DNA of 64,000 nucleotides, taken from positions 1-64,000 of the forward strand of contig NZ_QBUH01000009.1 of NCBI RefSeq assembly GCF_003058195.1, given 5' to 3'. This DNA is from Elizabethkingia sp. YR214 (lineage in GTDB: Bacteria > Bacteroidota > Bacteroidia > Flavobacteriales > Weeksellaceae). The notes beneath the pieces are model-generated. The model saw only the letters and a program-made list of their open reading frames with translations. It ran no database searches and had not been told where the DNA came from. Numbering within the stretch: the stretch's first letter is position 1; every line of letters starts with the position of its first letter. The translations under genes were made by a program, and so were the position numbers. This document shows, in pieces, positions 33,511 to 43,280 of the stretch.

Positions 33511-34821
33511 ATGAAAAACAAAGTTATAAAATATGCAATAGCAGTAACGCTTTTGTACAGTAGCCTTTTTGCTGCACAAGAAGTAAGAAGTATGACTGCA
33601 GATGAGGTGATGACTCTGGCATTACAAAATCATCAACAACTTAGATTATCCGAAAAAAACATTGATATCTCAAAACAACAGACAGTTGTTGCCAAATTAC
33701 AGAAGCTGCCCACTGTTACCGCTTCTACAAGTCAGTTTTATTTAGGAAATGCACTCATAATAGACAAAGATTTTTCTAACTCTACTAATGTTGCTATGCC
33801 GCATTACGGAAGTTCTTATGGAGTACAGGCAAGCCAGCTGATTTTTAAAGGCGGACTTGTAAAGAAGTCTATTGAAATGGCAGGTTTGCGTGAGCAGCTT
33901 GCAGCACTGGATCTGGAAAAGAATCAACAGGATGTGAAATTCCTTGTATTGTCAAATTATCTGGATGTTTACAAATTAAAAAATCAGGAACAGATTTTTC
34001 AGAACAACAAAAAACTTGCTCAGGAAAGACTAAAGAATATTCAGAAGTTCAACCAACAGGGAATGGTGACCAGAAATGAAGTTATCCGTGGCGAACTGGC
34101 TATAAAAAGCTTGGATCAGGGTATCCTTACGCTGACCAATAACAAAAAGATCCTTAATTATAATCTGGATGTTGCTCTGGGACTCCCTCAGGACACCGAG
34201 ATTAACCCAACGGAAAGACTTGAAGGGAAAGAATTGGTTAAAGGAACCGATTATTATATTGAGCAGGCATACCAGAACAATCCACAGCTAAAGTCAGCAA
34301 ATACCAATATTGCTGTAGCAGAAAAAAATATTGAGATTATCAATACTGATAAAATGCCTACACTGTCTGGGTTTGGTGGTTACAATATGCAGCGTCCTAT
34401 TACAACCAGAACACCAGTCTTGGATATGTATTCCAATAGCTGGCAGGCAGGAATCTCTCTAAGCTATAACATAGATAATCTATACAAGACCAAAGAACGT
34501 CTGAAAGTAGGAGAGTTACAGAAATCACAGGCACAGGATGCACTAACGCTTACCAGACAGAATATAGATATGACTGTAAATGCAGCTTATATAAAGTATC
34601 AGGAATCTATTGACCAGGCAAAGCTGATGGATGATGCCCAAAAACTGGCAGAGGAAAACTATAAAATTACAGAAGCTAAATATTTTAATCAGTTAGCTGT
34701 ACAGGCCGAAATGATAGATGCACAGAATCAGAAGCTACAGGCAGAACTGGATTTTGTAACTGCAGAGATCAATGTATTATACCAATATTATAATCTTCTG
34801 AAATCTACAGGAAATCTGTAA
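33511..34821 (+). CDS. TolC-family outer-membrane efflux protein
   Basis: 436 residues. The signal peptide ends near SLFAA. The mature protein shows the two-repeat OEP helices (MTADEVMTLALQNHQQLRLSEKNI, partial; FLVLSNYLDVYKLKNQE). The outer-membrane channel of a tripartite pump. It is the first of three genes with an EmrA-like adaptor and an EmrB-like MFS transporter, downstream of an AraC regulator. Unlike the CzcC-like channel at 5540, it partners an MFS, not an RND, pump. Confidence 0.9.
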   Translation: MKNKVIKYAIAVTLLYSSLFAAQEVRSMTADEVMTLALQNHQQLRLSEKNIDISKQQTVVAKLQKLPTVTASTSQFYLGNALIIDKDFSNSTNVAMPHYGSSYGVQASQLIFKGGLVKKSIEMAGLREQLAALDLEKNQQDVKFLVLSNYLDVYKLKNQEQIFQNNKKLAQERLKNIQKFNQQGMVTRNEVIRGELAIKSLDQGILTLTNNKKILNYNLDVALGLPQDTEINPTERLEGKELVKGTDYYIEQAYQNNPQLKSANTNIAVAEKNIEIINTDKMPTLSGFGGYNMQRPITTRTPVLDMYSNSWQAGISLSYNIDNLYKTKERLKVGELQKSQAQDALTLTRQNIDMTVNAAYIKYQESIDQAKLMDDAQKLAEENYKITEAKYFNQLAVQAEMIDAQNQKLQAELDFVTAEINVLYQYYNLLKSTGNL

Positions 34822-34869
34822 AATCTACTTTTCAACTGATAATTATTAATAAAGAATAACAAGGATATA

Positions 34870-36003
34870 ATGGAAAACAACGATAACGTACAACAAGAAA
34901 AACAAACCCAGGAGACAGGTACAAAAGTACAAATGTCAACAGGGATTGAGGCTAAAAAGAAAGCCAACAGAAAAAATAAAATAAAAAACAGAATAGCAAA
35001 TACCATTGTATTTGTTATCCTTATCGGAGGCTTCTATTGGCTGATCAGAGAATATTTTCATATCGGAGACAAAGACTATACAGAAGCTGCACAGGTTGAA
35101 GAGTTCATTAACCCTGTAAATACACGTGTTGCCGGATATATTAAAGAAATTAAATTCATAGAACACCAACAGGTAAAGAAAGGTGATACGCTGCTGATAC
35201 TGGATGACAGAGAAATACAGACACAATTGGGACAAGCTGAAGCAGCATATCAGAATGCTTTAGCGCAAAGAAGCGCCACAAGCTCTTCGGTAAATACAGT
35301 TTCTAATAATGTAAATGTAATGGAATCTAATATTGCAGGAGCAAAAGCACGACTATGGAATGCTGAACAAAACCTGAACAGATACAAAAACTTGCTGGCT
35401 GCAGAAGCTGTAACCCGACAACAATATGATCAGGTAAAAACAGAATATGATGCACAAAAAGCAGCATACGAAACCTTGGTGAACCAGAAGCAATCTGCAA
35501 ATCTCTCTACTACAGAAGTGAAATCCAAATTAGGAATTAACGATGCAGAAATTAAGAGAACAAAGGCAGCTCTGGATATGGCTAAACTAAATCTTAGTTA
35601 TACCGTGATTACAGCGCCTTATGACGGTGTAATGGGAAGAAGAGCTATATCGGATGGTCAGTTGGTACAGGCAGGTCAGCAGATCGCTACAATTGTCCTT
35701 AATGGTCAGAAATGGGTAACTGCAAATTTTCTGGAAAGTCAGATGCCTAAAATTGCTGTAGGAAAGAAAATAATGATGACAGCAGATGCATTGGGTGGAC
35801 AGAAATTTGAAGGAGAGGTAACAGCTATTTCTGCGGCTACAGGTTCCAGATATTCCAGTGTTCCAACAGATAACTCTACAGGTAACTTTATTAAAGTTCA
35901 GCAGAGAATTCCGGTAAGAATAGAATTTACCTCTAGCAATGAGCAGCAAAAGCTTAATCAGCTTCGCGCCGGGATGAACATGATTATTAAACTGAAAGAC
36001 TAA
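34870..36003 (+). CDS. HlyD/EmrA-family membrane-fusion adaptor
   Basis: 377 residues. A short cytoplasmic tail, a membrane helix (about 43-61), then the lipoyl/barrel-sandwich halves at VQEFINPVNTRVAGYIKEI (partial) and LNLSYTVITAPYDGVMGRR (partial), separated by a long coiled-coil hairpin (about 115-230). The EmrA-type adaptor joins an MFS pump to TolC. It follows the channel gene after 48 bases and precedes the MFS gene by 76 bases. Confidence 0.9.
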   Translation: MENNDNVQQEKQTQETGTKVQMSTGIEAKKKANRKNKIKNRIANTIVFVILIGGFYWLIREYFHIGDKDYTEAAQVEEFINPVNTRVAGYIKEIKFIEHQQVKKGDTLLILDDREIQTQLGQAEAAYQNALAQRSATSSSVNTVSNNVNVMESNIAGAKARLWNAEQNLNRYKNLLAAEAVTRQQYDQVKTEYDAQKAAYETLVNQKQSANLSTTEVKSKLGINDAEIKRTKAALDMAKLNLSYTVITAPYDGVMGRRAISDGQLVQAGQQIATIVLNGQKWVTANFLESQMPKIAVGKKIMMTADALGGQKFEGEVTAISAATGSRYSSVPTDNSTGNFIKVQQRIPVRIEFTSSNEQQKLNQLRAGMNMIIKLKD

Positions 36004-36079
36004 TCTTATTACAAAAGTGAAGATGAGGTGTTGATTCTCATAAGTAGATCAATAAGCATCATTCACAACTAAATATAAA

Positions 36080-37693
36080 ATGTATAATAAAGGACTATTT
36101 GCCAACTGGGTTCCGAAACCTCTACAATTGCTCCTTATAGCAATATTTTCGGCCTTCACAATGTCGTTGAACGGAGTGAATACCGGAAATATTACCTATA
36201 TGTACAGCAGTATGGGAAGTATGACAGAGTATTTCTCCATGGCTAATTATGCAACCACAATCGGAATGGGGGCAGTAATGCCTCTTGTAATGCGTTTCAA
36301 ATTTAGATTTAAAGTAAGAGACAAATTGACATTTGCATTTGTTTTTATTGCTGCTTTAAGTCTGTTGAGCGCAACAACGAATCAGCCAGAACTCATTGTT
36401 TTTACTGCATTTCTCGTAGGGTTTATGAAAATGTTTGTGATGATTGAGTTCTTTCTGCCGCTGATGATGATTCTGAGCCCGGACGGAAACAGAGGAAAGT
36501 TTTACTCTATATTTTATCCGTTTGCTATTATTGTGAGTCAGGTTATTAATTATATTTCTGTAGATATATCATTCAGATACAACTGGGAACATTTTTATAT
36601 ACTTACAGCTACAGGAGCTATATCCATGGCTATATTGTGCTGGATTTTCATGCACAACCAGTATTTTTCTGTAAAAATGCCGTTATATTATATCGACTGG
36701 ATGAGTGTATTATTATTTGCAGCAACCTTCCTGTTTTCTTGTTATGTATTTTCATTTGGAAAACAACAGGACTGGTTGAATTCATCTAAGATAATAGATG
36801 CCAGTATTGCCGCATTTGCATGCTTTGTCATGCTGGCATTCAGACAGACAACACTAAAGAGACCTTATATATCTTTTAAAATTTTCAAAAGAAAAAATGT
36901 ATATAGTGGACTGCTAATGCTTCTGATGCTCGGAATGTTTCTGGCAACCGGAACAATGCAGAATATATTTGCTGTAAGTATATTGGGGTACGATTTAGTA
37001 ACCAATGCGGAGCTTAATCTATGGATGATTCCAGGAATGGTAGCTTCAGGAGCTATGGGGCTTATGTGGTTTAAACAAAACAGAAATATAAAATTCTTTG
37101 TATTATCTGGTTTTGCAGCATTAGTTGCTTATTGTATCATCATGTATTTCTCTATGGTTCCGGAGATGAACTTCGAAAGGTGGTACCTGCCGATGATTTT
37201 AAAGGGTTATGGTATGTGTAGTCTATATATCACTATTTGGTTTTATATGATGGATAAGCTTGATATCAATGATATGATGGCTGCTATTGGATTGGCGCTT
37301 GTATGGAGGTCCTTTATCGCTGTTGCTGTCTTTACAGCTTTATTTTCATGGTTTCAATACGATTTTCAGGTAAATAGTCTTGGTGATATGGCAGTTTATC
37401 TGGATGGGATAAATCTAAGCCAGCCAACAGCAATGCAAAACCTGAAAATATTTCAGATAAATGCTATTCTGGCTGCAAATAAAAAAATGTTTGGGTATAT
37501 AATTATCGCCGGAATTGGAGTGATGATTTATGTATTACAACATGGTTTTGGTAAAGAAAGATTTACTTCCTACAAACGCTATGTACGTCTGATCAAAGGA
37601 AGAGGATTAATAGCACAACGACGACGAAGAGAACAGCTTATTCTGGAAAGAAGTGCTGAAGGCATAAAAGATGCAGCAGGATCTGCATTTTAG
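36080..37693 (+). CDS. EmrB-like MFS efflux transporter
   Basis: 537 residues with about 14 membrane helices, the DHA2 layout. The usual DHA2 motif C is only weakly visible, so this is a divergent family member. It should export lipophilic drugs or metabolites together with the adaptor and TolC channel encoded just upstream. The C-terminal tail is basic (KRYVRLIKGRGLIAQRRRREQ, partial). The terminator at 37718 closes the operon. Confidence 0.85.
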   Translation: MYNKGLFANWVPKPLQLLLIAIFSAFTMSLNGVNTGNITYMYSSMGSMTEYFSMANYATTIGMGAVMPLVMRFKFRFKVRDKLTFAFVFIAALSLLSATTNQPELIVFTAFLVGFMKMFVMIEFFLPLMMILSPDGNRGKFYSIFYPFAIIVSQVINYISVDISFRYNWEHFYILTATGAISMAILCWIFMHNQYFSVKMPLYYIDWMSVLLFAATFLFSCYVFSFGKQQDWLNSSKIIDASIAAFACFVMLAFRQTTLKRPYISFKIFKRKNVYSGLLMLLMLGMFLATGTMQNIFAVSILGYDLVTNAELNLWMIPGMVASGAMGLMWFKQNRNIKFFVLSGFAALVAYCIIMYFSMVPEMNFERWYLPMILKGYGMCSLYITIWFYMMDKLDINDMMAAIGLALVWRSFIAVAVFTALFSWFQYDFQVNSLGDMAVYLDGINLSQPTAMQNLKIFQINAILAANKKMFGYIIIAGIGVMIYVLQHGFGKERFTSYKRYVRLIKGRGLIAQRRRREQLILERSAEGIKDAAGSAF

Positions 37694-37717
37694 AAAAAAA
37701 ATCCTTGTTTTTCATGT

Positions 37718-37757
37718 GAATCCCCAACGCTTCATTGCTGAGGGGATTCTTTTTTTG
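37718..37757 (+). terminator. Terminator of the EmrAB-TolC operon
   Basis: GAATCCCC and GGGGATTC pair around 16 bases, followed by T8. Confidence 0.85.
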
Positions 37758-37793
37758 TAGTTTTGAGGTCTGAACTGATATTAGATTAGAAGC

Positions 37794-38501
37794 ATGAAAG
37801 ATTTGATGGGAAAGGCAATCTGGGATTATTTTCATAATCAGAATCCTGAAGATTTGCAGACAGAAACCTCTATTTCGGAATTAGATGACTTACCGATTGC
37901 TTATTTGTTTCGTGATTTTGATGAAATGAATGATCTGGAGCAGGCTGCTTTAGAATTGGCAACAGGGAAAACACTGGATGTAGGAGCGGGAGCTGGCTCA
38001 CATAGCCTGTATCTTCAGGATGAAAGGAGAATGAATGTAACAGCATTGGATATTTCCCCAAAATCTGTTGAGGTTTGCAAAGAAAGAGGTATTAGCAAGG
38101 CAGTATGTAAATCTGTTTTGGACTTTTCAGGTGAAAAGTTTGATACTATCTTGATGCTGATGAACGGCACCGGAATTTTCGAGAGTTTGGCAAAGATTGA
38201 TGTCTATCTTCAGAAACTAAAAACTTTGCTTAATGATGGAGGACAAATCCTAATTGACAGTACAGATATTTTGTATATGTTCGACAGAGATGATGACGGT
38301 GGTGTTTACATTCCTGCAGGAGGTTATTATGGCGAACTAGGATATACCGTTCATTATAAAGGGGAATCCGAAGAGCCTATTACCTGGTTATATTTGGATT
38401 TTAATACCCTGAAAAATGCTGCAGAGCACAATGGCTTTTCTGTAGAAAAAGTTTTGCAGGATGAAGATTCTTTCCTGGCAAGGCTGACGATTGAAAAATA
38501 A
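37794..38501 (+). CDS. Class I SAM-dependent methyltransferase
   Basis: 235 residues. The SAM-binding motif I is LDVGAGAGSH (61-70), followed by motif II near VTALDISPKSVEVC and IDSTDILYMF. The methyl acceptor is unknown; relatives modify small molecules rather than nucleic acids. The gene stands alone, with a terminator before it and a bidirectional terminator after it. Confidence 0.85.
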   Translation: MKDLMGKAIWDYFHNQNPEDLQTETSISELDDLPIAYLFRDFDEMNDLEQAALELATGKTLDVGAGAGSHSLYLQDERRMNVTALDISPKSVEVCKERGISKAVCKSVLDFSGEKFDTILMLMNGTGIFESLAKIDVYLQKLKTLLNDGGQILIDSTDILYMFDRDDDGGVYIPAGGYYGELGYTVHYKGESEEPITWLYLDFNTLKNAAEHNGFSVEKVLQDEDSFLARLTIEK

Positions 38502-38581
38502 TACCAGCTTATATGTAAAGTAACATTTTGTCAGGTGCTTCGACAGAGAAAGTGTGAGAGTAGTGTCTATTGAATTATAAT

Positions 38582-38622
38582 AATAAACCCTCATAGGTAT
38601 TCAGAACTTATGAGGGTTTATT
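38582..38622. terminator. Bidirectional terminator
   Basis: AATAAACCCTCATA and TATGAGGGTTTATT form a 14-bp stem, with T-rich flanks on both sides, between convergent genes. Confidence 0.9.
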
Positions 38623-39300
38623 TTATTTAAAGAGCTGTATTATTTCCGGGATTAAATAATAGGAAAGATACTCATTGTATGGATTAAAATACATGATTAC
38701 TGCCATTACACCAGTAAGAATAGCAGGCAGAATATAAGATTCCGGTTTATAGGGTAGTTTTTTTGGCATCACTAATGCGGAAATTATAGCCAGACCTGCA
38801 ACACCTAAAGCCATAACAATAAATTCCGGGCTATGCCGTGAATAGATATGGTAATCTTTCTTATAACCTATAAAAGAAGTGATAAGGTATTTTTGGGCAA
38901 AGAAATAGACAATGCCATATAAAAGAACCAGAAATGCTGCACTATACTTTTTTACTTTAATGAAATTTATAGATACGAGTATGGCACCGACAATTAAACC
39001 ACAAAAAATACTTAATGCTGCAATTGGCCCGATCTGATAAAGTTTAATAGCAGAAGGATCATCTGTAATATTATCCCCCCATCGTTCCTTATTCTCATTG
39101 ATTTGTGCGATTTCTGCATCTTTCTTTTCCTGAATCATTTTTTGAATCAAAGCACTTTCCTGATCCGAAAATTGATGTCCTCTTTCGTTCAGAATTTCAA
39201 AAGCCATTTGCACGGCCTCCGGAGTGAAGCGGCTTTCTGTTGATACGTATTTTTTCAGTTCAGTATCTGAAAGTTTTTCTAAAGTACTTTTCTTTACCAT
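38623..39300 (-). CDS. Multi-pass membrane protein, function unknown
   Basis: About 225 residues. A soluble N-terminal segment of about 85 residues (STLEKLSDTELKKYVSTESR, then Gln/Lys-rich helices) is followed by four or five predicted membrane helices. The family is not recognised. The open frame continues to 39333, but that part lies inside the metG terminator, so the ATG at 39300 is the likely start. It probably has its own promoter, not found by eye. Confidence 0.7.
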   Translation of the reverse strand: MVKKSTLEKLSDTELKKYVSTESRFTPEAVQMAFEILNERGHQFSDQESALIQKMIQEKKDAEIAQINENKERWGDNITDDPSAIKLYQIGPIAALSIFCGLIVGAILVSINFIKVKKYSAAFLVLLYGIVYFFAQKYLITSFIGYKKDYHIYSRHSPEFIVMALGVAGLAIISALVMPKKLPYKPESYILPAILTGVMAVIMYFNPYNEYLSYYLIPEIIQLFK

Positions 39301-39312
39301 AATGCTCATAAA

Positions 39313-39335
39313 AAATGGGCACATAGTGCCCATTT
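39313..39335 (-). terminator. Terminator of metG
   Basis: AAATGGGCAC and GTGCCCATTT form a perfect 10-bp stem around ATA, followed on the minus strand by T's. It lies 20 bases after the metG stop. Confidence 0.85.
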
Positions 39336-39354
39336 ATATAATTGTAATCAGAAT

Positions 39355-41388
39355 TTATTTAATCTCGATTCCGTTTTCTACTGTTTCATCAGGAGTTACG
39401 AAAGACAATTTTCCGTCTGGTTTAGTGGTCAGAAGGAACATTCCCTGAGATTCTATTCCACGGATTTTTCTTGGAGCAAGGTTTAAAAGAATCATTACCT
39501 GCTTACCAATTAGATCTTCAGGATTAAAACTTTCAGCTACACCCGAAACAACAGTTCTGATGTCTACACCTGTATCCACTTTGAATTTTAAAAGCTTATC
39601 TGCTTTTTCTACTTTCTCAGCTTCAAGGATTGTTGCTGTTCTTAAATCGATTTTTCCAAAGTCATCAAAAGTGATTTCTTCTTTCATAGGATTAGCGTTA
39701 GAGTTGGTCTTTTTATTATCTTGTTTTGTCTGTTCCAGCTTTTGGATTTGCGCCTCAATTACATCATCTTCAATTTTTGAGAAAAGAAGAGACGCTTCAT
39801 TAATCTGATGTCCACTGGCAATAAGAACATTATTATTTTCTAAATCTGCCCAGTTTGTTTTAGTAACGTTGAACATGTTCAACAACTTCTCAGAGCTAAA
39901 TGGCATAAATGGTTCAGATAGCTGTGCTAATGCAACTGCTAATTGAGCGCCTACGAAAAGAGAATGTGCCGCTTTTTCCGGATTATCCTTAATCGTCTTC
40001 CAAGGCTCTTCGGTCTGTAAGTATTGGTTACCGAAACGAGCAAGATTCATCAATGCAGATAATGCATTTCTGAACTCAAATTTGTCTAAGAATTCAGCAA
40101 TCTCTTTTGCAGCCTTGTTTATTTCAGCTAATTCTGGTGTATTAATATCTCCCCGAGGGATAACACCATCATAATATTTATGAATTAATACCGCAACTCT
40201 GTTGATGAAGTTTCCGAAAATACCCACCAACTCAGAATTGTTCTTTGTCTGGAAATCTTTCCAGGTAAAATTGTTATCCTTAGTCTCTGGCGCAGAAGAT
40301 AATAGAGCATAACGCAATACATCCTGTTGTCCCGGGAATTCTTCTACATATTCATGTGCCCATACTGCCCAGTTTCTGGAAGTGGAAATTTTATCATTTT
40401 CCAGATTCAGGAATTCAAATGCAGGTACATTTTTAGGCATAATATAATCACCGTGAGCCTTCATCATAGCAGGGAAAATAATACAGTGGAATACAATATT
40501 ATCCTTTCCGATAAAGTGGATCAGATCGCTGTCTTCATTTTGCCAGTAATCTTTCCAGTCCTTACCGTTTTTCTCAGCCCATTCTTTGGTAAAAGAAATA
40601 TAACCGATAGGCGCATCAAACCATACATATAATACTTTTCCTTCAGCATCTGGTAACGGAACAGGAACTCCCCAGTTAAGGTCTCTTGTCATAGCACGAG
40701 GCTTCAGTCCGTCATTCAACCATGATTTTACCTGTCCGTATACATTAGGCTTCCAGTCATCTTTGTGACCTTCAATAATCCATTCGTTCAGGAAGTCTTC
40801 ATAATCATTTAATGGAAGATACCAGTTCTTAGTTTCCTTCAGAACCGGAACATTTCCGCTTAGCATAGACTTAGGGTTTATAAGCTCGGATGGAGAAAGG
40901 GTAGTACCACATTTCTCGCACTGATCACCGTAAGCATTTTCGTTGCCACAGTTAGGACATGTTCCTACGATATAACGGTCTGCAAGAAATTCTCCCGCCT
41001 GATCGTCAAAATATTGTTCAGAAACCTCTTCGGTAAACTTTTCTTTATCATAAAGTGTTTTAAAGAAGTCTTGTGAAGTTTCATAATGTTTTTTAGAAGT
41101 CGTTCTGGAGTACTCATCAAATGAAATTCCAAGATCCGCAAAAGACTTCTTAATAATCTCGTGATATTTGTCTACTACATCCTGAGGTGTTACACCTTCT
41201 TTTTTAGCACGTATAGTAATTGGAATTCCGTGTTCGTCGGAACCACAGATAAAAGCAACATCTTTTCCTAATCTTCTCTGAAATCTCGCATAGACATCTG
41301 CAGGAATATAAACACCTGCTAAATGCCCAATATGAACCGGTCCGTTTGCATAAGGCAAAGCTGCCGTAATCATCTTTCTTGTAGACAT
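39355..41388 (-). CDS. metG: Methionyl-tRNA synthetase
   Basis: 677 residues, the normal length of the long bacterial form. The HIGH motif is HIGH at 19-22, the KMSKS loop reads KISTS, and a zinc-knuckle [18 protein letters not shown] follows near 143-160. A C-terminal tRNA-binding OB-fold (about 570-677) is present, as in E. coli and Bacteroidetes enzymes. It charges initiator and elongator tRNA-Met. An exact promoter (TTG-N23-TATATTTG) and the terminator at 39313 make it a single-gene unit. Confidence 0.97.
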   Translation of the reverse strand: MSTRKMITAALPYANGPVHIGHLAGVYIPADVYARFQRRLGKDVAFICGSDEHGIPITIRAKKEGVTPQDVVDKYHEIIKKSFADLGISFDEYSRTTSKKHYETSQDFFKTLYDKEKFTEEVSEQYFDDQAGEFLADRYIVGTCPNCGNENAYGDQCEKCGTTLSPSELINPKSMLSGNVPVLKETKNWYLPLNDYEDFLNEWIIEGHKDDWKPNVYGQVKSWLNDGLKPRAMTRDLNWGVPVPLPDAEGKVLYVWFDAPIGYISFTKEWAEKNGKDWKDYWQNEDSDLIHFIGKDNIVFHCIIFPAMMKAHGDYIMPKNVPAFEFLNLENDKISTSRNWAVWAHEYVEEFPGQQDVLRYALLSSAPETKDNNFTWKDFQTKNNSELVGIFGNFINRVAVLIHKYYDGVIPRGDINTPELAEINKAAKEIAEFLDKFEFRNALSALMNLARFGNQYLQTEEPWKTIKDNPEKAAHSLFVGAQLAVALAQLSEPFMPFSSEKLLNMFNVTKTNWADLENNNVLIASGHQINEASLLFSKIEDDVIEAQIQKLEQTKQDNKKTNSNANPMKEEITFDDFGKIDLRTATILEAEKVEKADKLLKFKVDTGVDIRTVVSGVAESFNPEDLIGKQVMILLNLAPRKIRGIESQGMFLLTTKPDGKLSFVTPDETVENGIEIK

Positions 41389-41405
41389 TATTTTCTAGTT
41401 TTTTG

Positions 41406-41439
41406 CAAATATACGGATAATGCTAAAGAAAAAGGCCAA
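41406..41439 (-). promoter_or_regulatory. Promoter of metG
   Basis: On the minus strand TTG (41437-41439), 23 bases, then TATATTTG (41406-41413), 17 bases before the ATG. The -33 TTG lies inside the terminator of the upstream barrel gene. Confidence 0.7.
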
Positions 41440-41458
41440 GCATTGCGCCTGACCTTTG
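41425..41458 (-). terminator. Terminator of barrel gene 1
   Basis: AAAGGTCAGGC and GCTTGGCCTTT pair around GCAAT with two G-T pairs, followed by TTTCTTT on the minus strand. Confidence 0.6.
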
Positions 41459-41479
41459 CTGTATTTAAATAATAAGTGT

Positions 41480-42103
41480 TTAGAATCCGAAATTTAAGCC
41501 TACCTGGAATACATTATTTTTTGATTTGCTATAGAAATTTCCAATAGGATTGTCTGTTTTTCCAATATTCGTTAAACCAGCTACATAACGAGCATTTATT
41601 CCAATATTTTCCGTGATATTGAAACCAAGACCTACACCCAAACCAAAATTGAATGTATTAAGATTGTCTGTTGCAGTTTTTGACCAGTCTTCTGTGGATA
41701 CATTTCCGTTGCCATCTTTTAGTTTATTTTTAGCACTTACCAGAAAGCTGAATTCAGGACCAGCTTCTAAATAGAATTGTGGTGTTGCGTTGAACTGAAA
41801 CATTACCGGTACAGAAATGTAACCTAAGTTAGTACTGTAAGAATTCTGATTGTCTCTTCCGAAAGTCACCTTAGAGCCTAAATCGTTGTAAATAACCTCC
41901 GGCTGAATACTGAAATTAGAAGAAAGGGGAGCGTTTAAGAAAACACCGGCATTGAAACCTATCTTAGACTTTGTGTCGCTAAGACCTCCGTTTTCAGAAA
42001 TTGAAGAAACGTTCATACCCGCTTTAATACCGAATTTCGGACCTACTTGTGAAAAGGCAAAAGTTCCTGCCAATAATCCTAGTCCTAAAAATAGTTTTTT
42101 CAT
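41480..42103 (-). CDS. Outer-membrane beta-barrel protein, paralog 1
   Basis: 207 residues: signal peptide MKKLFLGLGLLAGTFAFS, then an eight-strand-like beta-barrel with alternating hydrophobic strands and the family motifs PKFGIKAGMNVS, LGYISVPVMFQFN and ARYVAGLTNI, ending in VGLNFGF with a C-terminal aromatic. It is one of four tandem paralogs at 41480-44577. A TGGCA-N6-TTG element (42131-42145), shared by all four, lies 28 bases upstream. Such porin-like proteins are abundant envelope proteins; a function cannot be assigned. Confidence 0.85.
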   Translation of the reverse strand: MKKLFLGLGLLAGTFAFSQVGPKFGIKAGMNVSSISENGGLSDTKSKIGFNAGVFLNAPLSSNFSIQPEVIYNDLGSKVTFGRDNQNSYSTNLGYISVPVMFQFNATPQFYLEAGPEFSFLVSAKNKLKDGNGNVSTEDWSKTATDNLNTFNFGLGVGLGFNITENIGINARYVAGLTNIGKTDNPIGNFYSKSKNNVFQVGLNFGF

Positions 42104-42130
42104 AAATCAAATTTTACTTCCCGAAAACCT

Positions 42131-42145
42131 ACAAACCAAATGCCA
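42131..42145 (-). promoter_or_regulatory. Sigma-54-like -24/-12 element of barrel gene 1
   Basis: On the minus strand TGGCA TTTGGT TTGT. The spacing from GG to the -12 G matches sigma-54 promoters, but the canonical C after TTG is replaced by T. Confidence 0.45.
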
Positions 42146-42172
42146 AAAAATAAGTTGATATCTCCGGAAATA

Positions 42173-42201
42173 AAAGAAGCCCGATTTAATCGGGCTTCTT
42201 T
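42173..42201 (-). terminator. Terminator of barrel gene 2
   Basis: AAAGAAGCCCGAT and ATCGGGCTTCTTT form a 13-bp stem around TTA on both strands. Confidence 0.9.
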
Positions 42202-42237
42202 ATTGAAATCAATAATTGATGTTTTTTTCTTTTCTGA

Positions 42238-42870
42238 TTAGAAAGTGTAGCTTAATCCTAACTGGATGTTCTCATTTCTAGAATCGTTGAAGTACTGACC
42301 TCTAGGAGTATCATTCTTTCCGATTTTAGTAAATCCTGTTGTATATCTAGCGTTAACACCCCAGTTATCAGTAATTCTGTAACCTAAACCAATAGCACCT
42401 GCAGCGTTGAATCTTTTAAGATCATCTAAAGCTTTGCTATCCCAGCTGTTAGTTACAGTTTGGCTACCGCTTTTTAATTTGTTGTTAGCATTTACTAAAT
42501 AACTGAATTCAGGACCTGCTTCAACATAGAATTTAGGAGTCACGTTGAACTGAACCATTAATGGAACAGAGATGTATCCTAAATTAGTTTCGCTTTTTAT
42601 TTTTTCACCATTTACATCTGCAGTAGATTTTGAACCCATGTAGTTGTAAATAACCTCTGGCTGGAAGTTGAACTTGTCAGACATTGGTACATTCATAAAT
42701 ACACCTCCGTTAAAGCCAAATTTGTGTTGAGTATCGCTGAAGTTCCCTTCTGTAATTGTAGAAAGGTTACCACCACCTTTGATACCAAATCTGATTCCAC
42801 CATTATTCGTAGTTTGGGCAAAAGCCATTGTACCTAGAACAATCCCTAGGCCTAAAAATACCTTTTTCAT
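42238..42870 (-). CDS. Outer-membrane beta-barrel protein, paralog 2
   Basis: 210 residues. Its signal peptide MKKVFLGLGIVLGTMAFAQ is identical to that of paralog 4 (44577). The barrel has the same order of motifs (RFGIKGGGNLST, LGYISVPLMVQFNVTP, FYVEAGPEFSY, YTTGFTKIG), ending in LGLSYTF. The 5' leader AAGTAAAATTTAAAATT is shared with paralog 4, so the duplication includes the leader. The promoter-like element TGGCA-N6-TTG is at 42909-42923. An orphan hairpin (42955-42976) lies further upstream. Confidence 0.85.
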   Translation of the reverse strand: MKKVFLGLGIVLGTMAFAQTTNNGGIRFGIKGGGNLSTITEGNFSDTQHKFGFNGGVFMNVPMSDKFNFQPEVIYNYMGSKSTADVNGEKIKSETNLGYISVPLMVQFNVTPKFYVEAGPEFSYLVNANNKLKSGSQTVTNSWDSKALDDLKRFNAAGAIGLGYRITDNWGVNARYTTGFTKIGKNDTPRGQYFNDSRNENIQLGLSYTF

Positions 42871-42908
42871 AATTTTAAATTTTACTTTACTTTGAGGTCA
42901 TAACAATT

Positions 42909-42923
42909 ACAAACAAAGTGCCA
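42909..42923 (-). promoter_or_regulatory. Sigma-54-like -24/-12 element of barrel gene 2
   Basis: On the minus strand TGGCA CTTTGT TTGT, 39 bases before the ATG. Confidence 0.45.
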
Positions 42924-42954
42924 AAGAGGGTTTTTATAGTATATAAAAGATACT

Positions 42955-42976
42955 AAACATGACGAAAGTCATGTTT
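42955..42976 (+). repeat. Hairpin with GAAA loop upstream of barrel gene 2
   Basis: AAACATGAC and GTCATGTTT pair around GAAA, followed on the plus strand by TTACG. No gene on either strand ends here. It may be an operator or a structured RNA. The rest of 42977-43280 is AT-rich and empty to my eye. Confidence 0.5.
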
Positions 42977-43228
42977 TTACGTGTTTTAAATTGTAGATTC
43001 AATATCTTTTTAAGATAAATTATAATATTATGATAAATAGCCTTATCGAATTGATACAGAGCATGAAAATAAATATAACAGGATAAAATTCTGGTCATCT
43101 GAAAGAAAAATAACCTGATCTAAGTTCTTTGAATTATATTTCTGATTTGGATTGGAAAAAAGAAATATCCCCAGATCTCAAAACTTATGACAAATTGTAG
43201 ATTTAAAAAAGTATTGAAAAGTGGTAAA

Positions 43229-43257
43229 CAAAAAAAGGACTGTCATTTGGCAGTCCT
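43229..43257 (-). terminator. Terminator of barrel gene 3
   Basis: A stem AGGACTG/CAGTCCT, followed on the minus strand by T7. A near-identical copy follows barrel gene 4. Confidence 0.85.
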
Positions 43258-43280
43258 CTATAATAATTGATATTGTTTTC

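Noticed and set aside
43030-43086. 18-codon frame in the gap between barrel genes 2 and 3
   Set aside because: Too short, no promoter or terminator, and no obvious composition bias.
43241-43257. TTTGGCA inside the terminator of barrel gene 3, as a fifth sigma-54-like site
   Set aside because: It is on the plus strand, is not followed by TTG at the right distance, and is part of the hairpin stem.
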